In this document: positions 51,396 to 61,154 of the stretch, piece after piece | Layout: each line of letters starts with the position of its first letter | Numbering within the stretch: the first letter of the stretch is position 1 | From: Prorocentrum cordatum | Taxonomy: Eukaryota; Sar; Dinophyceae; Prorocentrales; Prorocentraceae | Reading direction: 5' to 3' | Assembly (NCBI GenBank): GCA_963575745.1 | Contig: CAUYUJ010019358.1 | Span: forward strand, 7,501-71,500 | DNA length: 64,000 bases | Notes under the pieces: model-generated | Seen by the model: the letters and a program-made list of their open reading frames with translations, nothing else | Told to the model about the DNA's origin: nothing | Databases searched by the model: none | Position numbers and translations under genes: made by a program

Positions 51396-53827
51396 TCAGA
51401 TATCTTCGCCTTTTTTTGTAGTGGGAACCGCCTCCAAGTGAAGCACGAGCTCCTCGTGCTCGGCAACCTTCTTGAAGTTCGCGGCGCACGGGGTGGTGAT
51501 GGCGATCGTTGGGCCCGCCATCTTCTCGCCGACCGCGGGGCGCTTCGCTTTCACCGTAAGCATGGTGAGCTCGCAATTGCACATGGCCCTGTCAGACTCC
51601 GCGCGGAGGCACCAGTACTGGCTAACGAACTCATCGGTCGGCGGCGACGGCATGATGAACATCTGCGGGGCGCCGTCCACGGGGGCGTTGACCTCGAGAG
51701 CCCTGGGCGGGCACGCCGCGACGTCCTTCGTCTGCGGCACAACGGGCCGAATACCAGGCACTGCGACGTAGCATGCAATACCGAGCTCCTTCGTGGCAAG
51801 CACTGCCCTAACAGGTGTCTTCATGGGCCTGGCGTGCTGCACCCCGTGTTTGCGATGCAGCGCATTACGCGCGGGAAAGATCATGCCCTTGAGCTCGAAA
51901 ATGATGCAGTCCTTGTCGTTGGCAGCATCGCAGTGAGGATAGTTGGCCATGAACTCCCTACCCTTGCAAGTCTGGAACAGCTCTTCGACTTCCTGCAATG
52001 GCTTGGATGTAATGCCATCGTCGTCAAGCGTGCCGTCAAATTTCAAATTCTTGAAAGTAACAGCACCATTGCCACTGACATCCGCTATCTTCCAAATATC
52101 CACCATTGCTAGCGGCGTGCCCTCGGATGGCTTGAGGAGTCTCAAGTGTGCGTCGACAACGATGTCCTTGTTGAGCGCAGTGGTCTGGCCCAAGCCCGAA
52201 GCCTCGCCACCGTCGGTATACTGCGCGAAATTTGCCGCCAACGCTGACGAAGCGGCGCCATCTTCTGATGGATGCGTCGGGCCATCACCTGGGTTGCCGT
52301 CCAACTTGGCGATGAACTCCTCAAGGATCGTCACCAACCCCTTCTTCTCCGTGGCGTCCTTGCCCTTGCCATCGGAGCCCGTGCCCTTGATCTTCGCCTT
52401 GCCCTTCTTCTCCATCAGGAAGTCCACGACGTCGATCATGAGCTGGCCCTGCAACGACTCTTTCACTGACGGGTCCAACTCCACTTCCTCGAGCATGGCC
52501 TTCGCGCGCATCAGGGCGCCGTTCGCCTGCGTCACCGCCTGGCGTTTGTCGGGCTTCGAGAGCATGGCCAAGTCGGGCTTGGTGACATACCCTGCGAACC
52601 CGCCCCTCACGCAGTCCTCCGCCGCGGCGTGCCGAAACAGGGCGGCATTCACCACGTGCGCTGGCGCGCAGTCTATGGGGAACCTGAGCTCCGCCAGCTG
52701 CTTGAGGAACAAGCCTGGCACCACGTGGTCGGAAGGCGCGTAGTGGTTGGGCAGGGGCGCTAGCTCCTTGATCAAACCACCGATGGGCATGCCGCCCCAC
52801 TTGATGATGTGGTCTACCATGTCTGGGATGTCCATTGCTCTCGGAGGCTGTGACTTCAACACCGTCCTGGCGACGGCCTTCCAGTCGGGCGGCGTGCCCA
52901 TGGGGGACGCCACGTCAATGATGCTCAACAGGCTCTGGAACCAAGTCTCGCCTGAAGCGCCCCCCGCCTACGACGCGCCCGCCGCTGCCGTGACCACAAC
53001 AACCGATGCCGCAATTGACTGTCGCTGTAAACAAACCACGAAACACGCAGACGACGACTATCGCGCTAATGAAAGGGGGCTGAAAAGGATAAGATGAACA
53101 AAAAAAGGAAAGAAGAGGGGGAGGACATCGGGGGACAGAAAACAGGGGGACAACCTTCGGACGTCTGCTGCACCGTGTTAAGAGCGTCGCCGACGATTTG
53201 GGCAACCATGAGCAATGCCGCGTGGACGACCCACTTCACGACGGTAAACTTGACACCGTTGACGATCGCGTCCCTGAGTAGACCCCTCTTGTCTCGGTTG
53301 CACACGACGTCGAAGTCCATGTAGCCGTCCTTCGTCAAGCTCTCGTACTCGCTCTTGACGCGGTCGTGGACGCAAGCAAACCCGTGAAGAGCATGCGTTG
53401 CCCCCCACGCCCCAATTCGAATCTCGTCCTCCTGGTACTTTGCGAAACACGGGTGCTTGGCACACTGCTTCACCGTGTACTTTGCGTACTCCTTGGTGCA
53501 GGGGTTGTCTTCGCCAGCCACGGCATTGTTCATGATGGCGGCCAAAGAGAAACCTGGCGTCTTGATGACCTGCACGCGCCCGTGCGCGCGAAGCCACTGG
53601 GCGCCTTCGCCTCCGCGGTTGCTCTCCATGGCGCCCACCTGCTTGCAGTGGAACACCTGCTGGTACGAATGCTGGTATTTGTGGCACACCGCGAGGATGC
53701 GGTCCTTCAGCTCCACGTTGCCTGCTGACTCTTTGCTCTCGGCGTCGTACTCGTCGCACAACATTTTGAGCTCTCTGTAGCATGCCGTGGCCTTAAACTG
53801 TTGAACGTCTGCCGCTCCGGAGTGCAT
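51396..53827 (-). CDS. Two-exon gene, 742-residue protein, unknown
   Basis: Exon 1 runs 53827-53155 and exon 2 runs 52951-51396. The 203-nt intron has GT at 53154 and AG at 52952. Exon 1 ends with one base of a codon and exon 2 supplies two, and the joined length is 2229 nt (743 codons with TGA), so the model closes exactly. The N-terminal part is Cys-rich (CHKYQHSYQQVFHCKQVGAM; CTKEYAKYTVKQCAKHPCF). The centre has a helical domain (VPGLFLKQLAELRFPIDCAP) and a Lys/Gly linker. The C-terminal half looks like a folded domain (MVDIWKIADVSGNGAVTFKN; ELTMLTVKAKRP). No family recognised. The start is the first ATG and lies 3 bases after a possible acceptor AG, so another upstream exon cannot be excluded. 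Confidence 0.65.
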
Positions 53828-53869
53828 GACTGAACACAAGCTGGATAGATATGCGAACGCACAAATCAC

Positions 53870-54260
53870 GATATACGATCGCCGCTACCAACTAAACTGA
53901 ACCACACCAAAGCAAAAACAAGCTACGGAACGTGAGCAGATAGTCGGATGGCAATCGACGAGATCCCAATACAACTTCAGACTCACGATGTCGGAAGGCA
54001 GCGGTCAACGATGCATGGCTGATGGCAAAAAAAAAGCGATTACCGATGTAAAACACACGTTCACGCACATGTGCGACAATCGCAAACGCTAAATGTGTGC
54101 ATGCACGTGTGTACGTATGGTGCGATACAGATCGAAACGCAACTGTTGTACATGTGTGTGGGTACTATGTGTGGGTATGTGCGGTGTACGCGTGACATAC
54201 AGTTATAACTGGGTTATGTTGGTGACGATGTAAGTCTTTTATAACCTCATACCTCTACAT
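53870..54260. other. Non-coding spacer
   Basis: No gene supported. Contains CACATGTG/TGTGTGGGTA-rich stretches and isolated TTATAAC words. Confidence 0.5.
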
Positions 54261-54264
54261 AGTT

Positions 54265-54300
54265 GGTTACTAACTCCTCCGAAGGTTAGTAAACCTTCGG
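54265..54300. other. Two overlapping, mutually exclusive hairpins
   Basis: CCGAAGGTT (54279-54287) pairs perfectly with AACCTTCGG (54292-54300) across loop AGTA. GGTTACTAAC (54265-54274) can instead pair with GTTAGTAAACC (54284-54294, one bulge). It stands upstream of the LINE. Confidence 0.75.
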
Positions 54301-54346
54301 CCGAGTTAGATATGTTATGGCAGCGTTACTACTGGGTTGCGAGAGG

Positions 54347-55200
54347 GTTGGCTGGAGTTATAACAAGCTTACAGCCCAGCGAACAACAAAGTAGGTCCTG
54401 CCGCCCGAATGCCGCGGGGGCCCGTGGAGCCGGACGGTACGCGCGCCCTGGCGAGGCTCGGGGCGAAGCCCTTTGTCCAGGACGCGAAAACGCGCCCACG
54501 CCCCGCAGACCCCGGACAACCGCTACCGCCGCGGGGCCGCCTACGGGGCCACAGGCCAGCAGGGCCCCCAGCAACGATGGGGGCGAAAAGCAAGCCACCT
54601 GTGGGCGAGCCGTCTCCTTACGCATGCCCACGCGCTGGCATCGTCGCCAGCAGCATCAACCTCAGCATCGACGTCCATGCCGATCTCGCCTGCGCCGACG
54701 CCGACACCAACGCCAGCGCCTACACCAGACGTCAGCACCGAGGTGGCGCTGTCCCCGGCGTGGCGAGGGGTTAGGCCACTAGGAGCGCTGGGGTCAGCGG
54801 TGCGGTTTTCTGTTTCTCCGATGGCAGGGTGGCCGCCGGGCTGCCTTGGTCTGCGTGCCTCCGGGCCCGCCTCTCTCAGGCGCTGGACGCGGCCCCGGCT
54901 TGGGGGCTACGAGCCAGGAGAACGAGACCCGTGGGGTTCCGAGGAGGAGCCCAGCGGCGCCCTCAACGCCCGCGTTCTGGGCGGCCCTGCACCTGCCCAG
55001 CAGGGCACGCCGCTCTTTCTCTTTTTAACTCCTTACTTCTCCTTTCTGGTGCGCAACACCTTTTCGCACACGGCAGCTTGGTGGCTGTCGAGCGTCGGCG
55101 TGTGGCGTTCATCAGGGAAGGCCTCACGGCTGCAGGCAGGTGGCCACTCTTGTTGGCAAAAACTTTTTGGTTTGTTCTGATGGTGGCAGAGCCCTATAAT
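54347..55200 (+). other. GC-rich region upstream of the LINE
   Basis: Starts with the inverted copy of the 29805-29875 module. 54590-54760 encodes a GEPSPYACPRAGIVASSINL-type stretch resembling 28530-28640. A frame to 55290 contains hydrophobic segments but no recognised domain. It may be a LINE 5' region or a separate repeat. Confidence 0.35.
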
Positions 55201-55218
55201 GGACTCGTGTCTGGAAGA

Positions 55219-55618
55219 ATGGCGAACCCCGATGACCTTCAAAGCGCTGTGAAGAGGTTCCGGTCCGAAGCCATCACGTGCTCAAGCCGCTAATTTGGGT
55301 CAGCCGCTACATGTTCGAGCGCCCCTACGTTTCCTTTTTGGTTTAAAAAAGCTCTTGATCAGTTGGGGCTTCGCAGCGAAGTCCATCAAAATCGACGACA
55401 CCACGTGCTCCATGAAGTTCGGGATCGACACCGTGCTGGTGGCCAATACCACTTCTGATCATACGCTGAAACTTGCATGGTTGAAGCTGGATTGGAAAAC
55501 GTGGGAGGCGCTGCACAACGACGCGGATTTCACAGCCTTGCGTGACAAATGCCAGACTTCGTTACAGCAGGCCGCTGACAAGGGCAAGGGAAAAGGAAAA
55601 CCTGCTAGGCAGGAGTAG
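55219..55618 (+). pseudogene. Possible LINE ORF1, frameshifted
   Basis: Short coding-like pieces: MANPDDLQSAVKRFRSEAIT (55219-55293), then in another frame LLISWGFAAKSIKIDDTTCS, LVANTTSDHTLKLAWLKLDW and a Lys/Gly tail ending at 55618. It sits directly before the endonuclease-RT frame, where ORF1 is expected. No zinc knuckle or RRM recognised. Confidence 0.35.
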
Positions 55619-55654
55619 GGACAGCACCGGTCAAACCAAGTTTCACCCCCTACC

Positions 55655-57815
55655 TTGACAGGGGAACTTCACATTTACACAAAGAATGCAAGATTAAGGA
55701 CGAACGCACAATTGACAGAGTTATTATCAGAGCTTGTAGGCATACAGTGGGATATTGTTTTATTCAGCGAGACGCGGGCACCGTCATCTGAACTCACACT
55801 CGAGGGCGGCCACACATTGTTTCTCGATCTGGGGGACTATGTCGCTGCAGGCGTCGGCATCTTGGTACACGAGCGCCACGTCCCCAACATCAAAAAAGTC
55901 CGTAAATGCAGCGATCGTGCTCTTGGTATCGACATTGTGATGCATAGTCGTGTGTACACATGCTTCGCAGTATATGTGCCGCATGCTGGATTTGCCGAGG
56001 ATGCCCTCGATTCGTTTTACAATGACCTCCATGGCATGGTGCGCACGTCCCAGAAGCAGAACAAGAACAGCCTTGTTGTCATTGGGGGAGATTGGAATTC
56101 TCAGTTCAATATTGGGCCCCGTGGTCAGAGACTAAACGAATTTACAGCGGCACACGGCCTTCAAATTGCGAATTTCCCGCCAAGGCTTCAGTACGCTGAC
56201 CTCTGGACGTTCCGCTCAAGCATGGGCATTACAAGGTGCATCGATTTCATTATGCTGCCACGCGCGGCGCGGGTGGAGCAGAGTACAGCTGTCAATTCTA
56301 TGTGTTTGGGCTCCGACCACAGAGCTGTATACGCATGTGTACGTACCAAGACATCTGGCCAGAGGCGCAGAACCAGATATGACCCTCGAGGTTGGGAGCC
56401 TGGCGATGATCGTGCGTATTGTCACGACGTGGATGCATACTTGCGGGCGTATCCGCCAACTTGCCTTTCCGATCGTGATATTTGCGTGAACACTGTTGCG
56501 CCAGGGCATGACAAACGAACGAGCAATCAGTCAGACTTTTGGGCCGACGGTGCTTTCCAAGATCTTCTCCGGCAACGTCGTTCTCTCCCAAGCGGGTCTG
56601 CAGGCAGAAGGGACATCTCCATACGAATTCGCAGGGCAGTGCGGGCCGAACTCCGGAGACAGAAGGCCAGGCGCACCCAACAAATTCTGACTGAGTTCCG
56701 TGACCTACACCGACTCGAAGAGGCGAAACTGTTTCCGGCACGGAAGCGGAAGGAATTGGGTGACGCAAAATGTGTCCCTGAAGCGTTGGCAGGGTTTCTG
56801 GCTGACATATTCTCTTCCTCTGAAGAAGTACCTGCGGAACTATCGGGTCATCGAGGTCCCTTCAACGTTCCTGCGTTCACGAAGGCAGAGCTTGGCAAAG
56901 CAATCAAGGTGCTGAACAACAGGAGAGGCGCCGACAAAGACGGCATCGTCGCAGAAATGTTCAAGAATGCCTCCAACAATTTCCTGGACTACCTGCTACA
57001 CATGTATAACGATATGGTGCGCACGGGGCTTCTGGAGGATTCGTGGAAAGATACTTTGTTTACCATGCTGCCCAAGACCGGGGACCTGTCGCAGCCGAAG
57101 AATTGGAGGCCGATCGCTGTCCTCAAGATGACCTACAAAGTATTCTCTCGGATGCTCTACCACCGCTACGGGACGTCCTGGAACGTGCTCAGGGGCCCGA
57201 TCAAGTTGGCTTCAGGAAATAGCATTCGGTAGAAGATGCCTTCTTGGTTTTCGAAGTTACTTGCAGCAAATGTTTCGAATGGGGCGTGCCGCTCTGGTGC
57301 GCAAGTCTCGACTTACGGAAGGCATTCGACAGGATCGAATATGCTTCCTTGTTCCGAGCCCTACGTAGCCAAGGTGTGGATGCAGACCACGTCGCTCTGT
57401 TGGCGTCGTTGTACTCTAACCAGACGGGTTACGTAGCCGGGGCGCAGCCATTCCCAATACAACGCGGAGTCAAACAAGGAGACGTCATTAGCCCAATGTT
57501 GTTCAATGCTGGGTTAGAAATGGCGATGACAAAATGGAAACAACGGGTAGGGGATGTTGGTGTCCCTCTGGGGAATGGGAGGCTGCTCACGAATGTTCGA
57601 TACGCAAATGACATTACGCTCTACGCACAGTCTGCAGACGAGTTGGCGAACATGCTGGAAGTGCTGATGGAGGACTTTGCAGCCGTTGGCTTGCACCTGA
57701 ACCTGGACAAGGTTCTCACTTCCGAGGAGACGGCCGGAGCCATGTTTATCGAGGTTGAAAACAACATGATTAAGGTCATGAGCGGCACGGACACGCACAA
57801 ATATTTAGGGAAGAC
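55655..57815 (+). pseudogene. LINE endonuclease-reverse transcriptase (5' part)
   Basis: The frame opens at a TTG. No ATG start is visible. The APE-type endonuclease has Glu 39 (LFSETR), Asp 146/Asn 148 (GGDWNSQF) and Ser 220-Asp 221-His 222 (LGSDHRAV), and TRCIDFIML lies between. RT follows: ADKDGIVAEMFKN, LPKTGDLSQPKNWRPIAVL, then in another frame SLDLRKAFDRIEY (motif A), RGVKQGDVISPMLFN (motif B) and RYANDITLYA (motif C). The frame shifts near 57.2 kb and a TAG lies at 57220-57222. Motif C has Asn in place of the first catalytic Asp, so this copy is dead. The coding sequence stops at HKYLGKT because of an insertion and resumes at 60128. Confidence 0.85.
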
Positions 57816-58079
57816 ATGATGGCCCCGAGAGGGTTCGCTTCCGCAAACGCATAGCCATTTTTTTGAAAGCCTAATGTACGCCCATGTTGTTGATGCAACG
57901 GGTTGGCGCTATGGCGCGCACGCAAGCATGACCATTGGTCTTTGGGCGCGTCCCCATGGGAGCTTGATAGAGGCGCGGCAGCAGCAAAGCTTGGGAAGCT
58001 GTTGATGGCACGCGGTGTCGCGACGCGCAACTGAAACCATTTTGGCGGCAGGGCACCAACGCGTGACGCTCTCATTACC

Positions 58080-58510
58080 CAGAGAAGCACGACGGTGTGA
58101 CCCAGAAGTAACGACGGGCCGCTGCTGCTGAAAATCGCCTCCTGAGGCATTGATCGGGGCATGTACGGGAGATGCACGACGGCCGCCAAACAGGAATCAC
58201 AACGGGTCATGTTTGCAACAACCCCCTCCTGAAGCAATGACTGGGTTACGTATGCACGTGAGGTACACGGCGGCACCCACCCAGTAAAGACGACAAGTCT
58301 TTTTTGCTACAATACCCCCTGAGGCACTGATTGGGGCATGTAAGTAAGGCGCACGACGACCGCAATCCAGGAAAGACGACGAGCCGATTTTGCTACAATC
58401 TCCAACTGCGGCACTGAAGGCGGTGTAAACCAGATACATGACGGGCGCGACCCAAGAATCGCGACGGACCGTTTTGCTACAACCCCCTTCTGAAGCGCTG
58501 ATTGGGGCTC
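58080..58510. repeat. ~87-bp tandem repeat, about five copies
   Basis: CCTGA(G/A)GCA(T/C/A)TGA starts at about 58141, 58228, 58318, 58402 (diverged) and 58488, and TTTTGCTACAA recurs before each of the later copies. Confidence 0.75.
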
Positions 58511-59149
58511 TCCCAGACGGCACTGGAGGGCCACCGCAATGCCCGAGGGCTCAGGAAGCTCTGGGAGGGGTCGACGAAGGCGCCAGAAGGGCCTCCAACA
58601 ACACGTCGTCGCAACAGCACGGCCTCGCGGCGCCGCCACGGCACGGCGTCGTAACGGGGCGGCTCCTCTAGGCCCCCTCCTCTTTCTCCTCGCCATCCTC
58701 CCTCTTATCTCCCCTCTTGATGCTATGTCCCCCCTCTCTGTACCTGTCGCAACGCTGCACGCGTCGCTGCCCAACGGGATTGCCCGGGGGGGGGGGGGGC
58801 GGGAAGTGGATCCACAAACGCGCAACAGGTGATCCACAAACCGCGCCAGGCAATTTTCATACCCCCGGAGGACCCCCCGCTCGCGCGATCCACAAACTGC
58901 GCTTGCACGTGCACGCGCGTCGCCTCCAAAACTTGATCCTTAAACTTGATCCTTAAAATTATATATTGATTTTAAACAGAAAATCTGTGGATCAGTTTTC
59001 GGGGGGAGATTTTGGCGATTACGTAGCACCCCAAAATTGCGGATAGGAGTGAGGGCGCGGGCGGGCGGGCGCAGCGCCTGCGACCGCCCCGCAACCAACC
59101 CGCCTCGCCACCCGCCCGCGACCCATCGGCCAATGTGACATGAGAGAAA

Positions 59150-59900
59150 ATGCCCTTCCCAGGCCGTATCGACCCTCTTGGACCCTTCCCAGGGCCCTCG
59201 GAAGTGCCCAAGAGAGCCCGTGACGGCTCCAAAAAACTGCCGAGAGCGGTATCGCGAAGCCTCTCTCGCGTGACCGATCTCGGAGCCCTCTTGGGAGCCT
59301 GTCGGGGCCCTCTTGGAACCTCTTTGAGCCCTCTCGGCACCCTCTTGGACCTTTCCCAGGGCCCTCGGAAGGGCCCAACAAAGCCCCAAGACAGCTCCAG
59401 GAGGCTCCCAAAAGCGGTCACGCGAAGCCTCTCTCACGTGACCGATCTTTGGGCCCTCTTGAGGCCCGCTTGGGGCCCTCATTGGAGCCCTCTTGGAGCC
59501 TCTTGGAACCCTCTCGGGGCCCTCTGGACCCTTCCTGGGGCCCTCGGGAGGGTCCAAGAGGGCCCCAAGACAGCCCCGGGAGGCACCCCAAGAGCGGTTA
59601 CGCGAAACCTCTCTCGCGTGACCGATCTCGGGGCCCTCTTAGGAGCCTCTTAAATCATCTTCGACTTTCTGGGAGCTCGCTTTGGGCCTTTTTGGACTCT
59701 TCCCAAGGCACTCGGAGGGGCCCAGCAGGGCCCCAAGACGGCTCCAGGAGGCTCCCAAGACCGGTCACGCGAAACCTCTCTCGCGCGACCTACCTTGGGG
59801 CCCTCTTGGGGCCCTCTTGGAGCTGTCTCGGAGCCATCTTGGGCGCTTCCGAGGGCCCTCAGACGGCTCCCAGAGAGCCCCAAGACAGCTCCAAGGGAGC
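59150..59900. repeat. ~172-bp higher-order repeat built of 10-11-bp units
   Basis: ACGCGAA(A/G)CCTCTCTCGCG-like landmarks occur at about 59250, 59420, 59598 and 59768 (spacing ~168-177). Between them, GGGCCCTCTTGGAGC-type 10-11-bp units are repeated. CCCGCGACCCATCGGC flanks the block on both sides (near 59116 and 59976). Confidence 0.8.
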
Positions 59901-60127
59901 CCCGGGGGCAATCACTCAGGGGACCGAACGACTCACCCGCGCCGCGACCCACCCGCAACCCACCCGCGACCCACCCGCGACCCATCGGCGCCGCGAGCCA
60001 CCCGCGACCCACCCGCGCCGCGACCCGGCCGAGTTGCCGATGCGCAAACTCAAAACACATGCGCGCTGTTTTCAGGGGCGCGTTTGTGGCGTTGGTTATG
60101 GCTCAGGGAGCGGGTAGACGTGAAGAC

Positions 60128-60731
60128 GTTGCCGGCGAACCTTAAGGACCGCACCACAACTGAATTAAGACAACGACTTCGACGAGCTTGGCAGCAATTT
60201 CATGAACATCGTCACGCGCTCACAGACCAAAGTGTGTCGGTTCGCCTAAGGCTCAAGTTATTTTAATCAGTGGTTACGCCGACTTTGTCCTTTGGGCTGG
60301 CATGCCTGCCTCTGACCAAGCAACAGCTGGGTTCTCTAGACGTCATTCAAAGCAAAATACTCCGTTTGATTGTTGGATGGAGAAGAGTCGACGGAGAAGA
60401 GTGGGCCGACACTATGCGACGCATGAGGGACAGAGTCAACGATGCCTTGGTGCATTTTCGAATTGACAATTGGAGCGCCCTGTTCTGTCGCCGCTTGTTT
60501 AAACTTGCTCGGAAGTCAGTCGATTCAGAAACTGATTGGGTTCATGCAGTTATCGGATGGAGACCGGCGAGCACGCATGGCACCTCGAGGGTGCGAGGCC
60601 GTCCGCCAACAAGATGGGACGACCCGCTGGCATCTTTCACGCGTGATATTTTGCACAGAGCATCTCACTGGACTACAAGCATTGCAGAAGAGGACGAGGA
60701 CGCGTTCGTGGAGTACTGCTTGCAGACGTAA
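60128..60731 (+). pseudogene. LINE reverse transcriptase C-terminal part
   Basis: Continues from 57815: LPANLKDRTTTELRQRLRRA, then RLRLKLF followed by a stop and one-base shift near 60262. It goes on as SVVTPTLSFGLACLPLTKQQ, SKILRLIVGWRRVDGEEWAD and RGRPPTRWDDPLASFTRDIL, ending at 60731. These are the usual C-terminal blocks of LINE RT proteins (qR.iLR.ivGw; RGRPptRWdD). No poly-A tail follows; the next ~80 bases are C/T-rich. Confidence 0.8.
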
Positions 60732-60734
60732 GGA

Positions 60735-61150
60735 CGGGCTACTTTTCTCCCTCCCGCCCTCCCTCCCGTCCTCCTCCTCCTCCCCTTCCCTCCCCCCCCC
60801 TCTGCGCAGTGGCACAAAGCTTGCACACTCGTCTTGCACGTCCTTCACATCATGCATGCAGGCCGCACTGCTTTTGATTTTCCAAGTCGTGCCCCGCCCG
60901 TTCACGGGCCAACCTGTTGGTTTGACCGGGCCTCTGCTGCTCTGATGGTGGCCGATGGGCCGGCGAGCGTGCCGAAAGGGCGCGCAGACGTGGTGCTGCG
61001 CGCCGTGGCAGCACGAGTCCCGCTGGGGCTTGTGCTCAGGAGTGGGCGCGTGGCCGCTATGCCACAAAACCATCATCCTTGTCCTTCTCCCGTCCTCGTC
61101 TTCCTCCCTTCTCCCCCTCCCCTCTGTGTTAATGCACACGCGCCTGCACG
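60735..61150. other. Spacer between LINE and satellite
   Basis: Two C/T-rich tracts (about 60745-60800 and 61080-61125) around ~250 bp with no recognised gene. Confidence 0.5.
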
Positions 61151-61154
61151 TAAC

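Larger units (their letters stand above)
57816..60121. mobile_element. 2.3-kb insertion inside the LINE
   Basis: GAAGAC occurs at 57810-57815 and again at 60122-60127. Removing 57816-60121 plus one GAAGAC rejoins KYLGK-T-LPANLKDR in frame, so this is an insertion with a 6-bp target duplication. No ORF of note, no clear terminal inverted repeats. The interior is a mosaic of ~87-bp tandem repeats, GC-rich sequence and a ~172-bp/11-bp repeat block. The mobilising machinery is unknown. Confidence 0.75.

Noticed and set aside
57840-57870. TAGCCATTTTT near the start of the LINE insertion as a spliced-leader relic
   Set aside because: About ten matching bases without the GGCTCAAG end. Too short to support a retroposed transcript.
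57820-58840. Minus-strand ORFs of 100-176 codons in the insertion
   Set aside because: They coincide with the ~87-bp tandem repeat and lack any domain.
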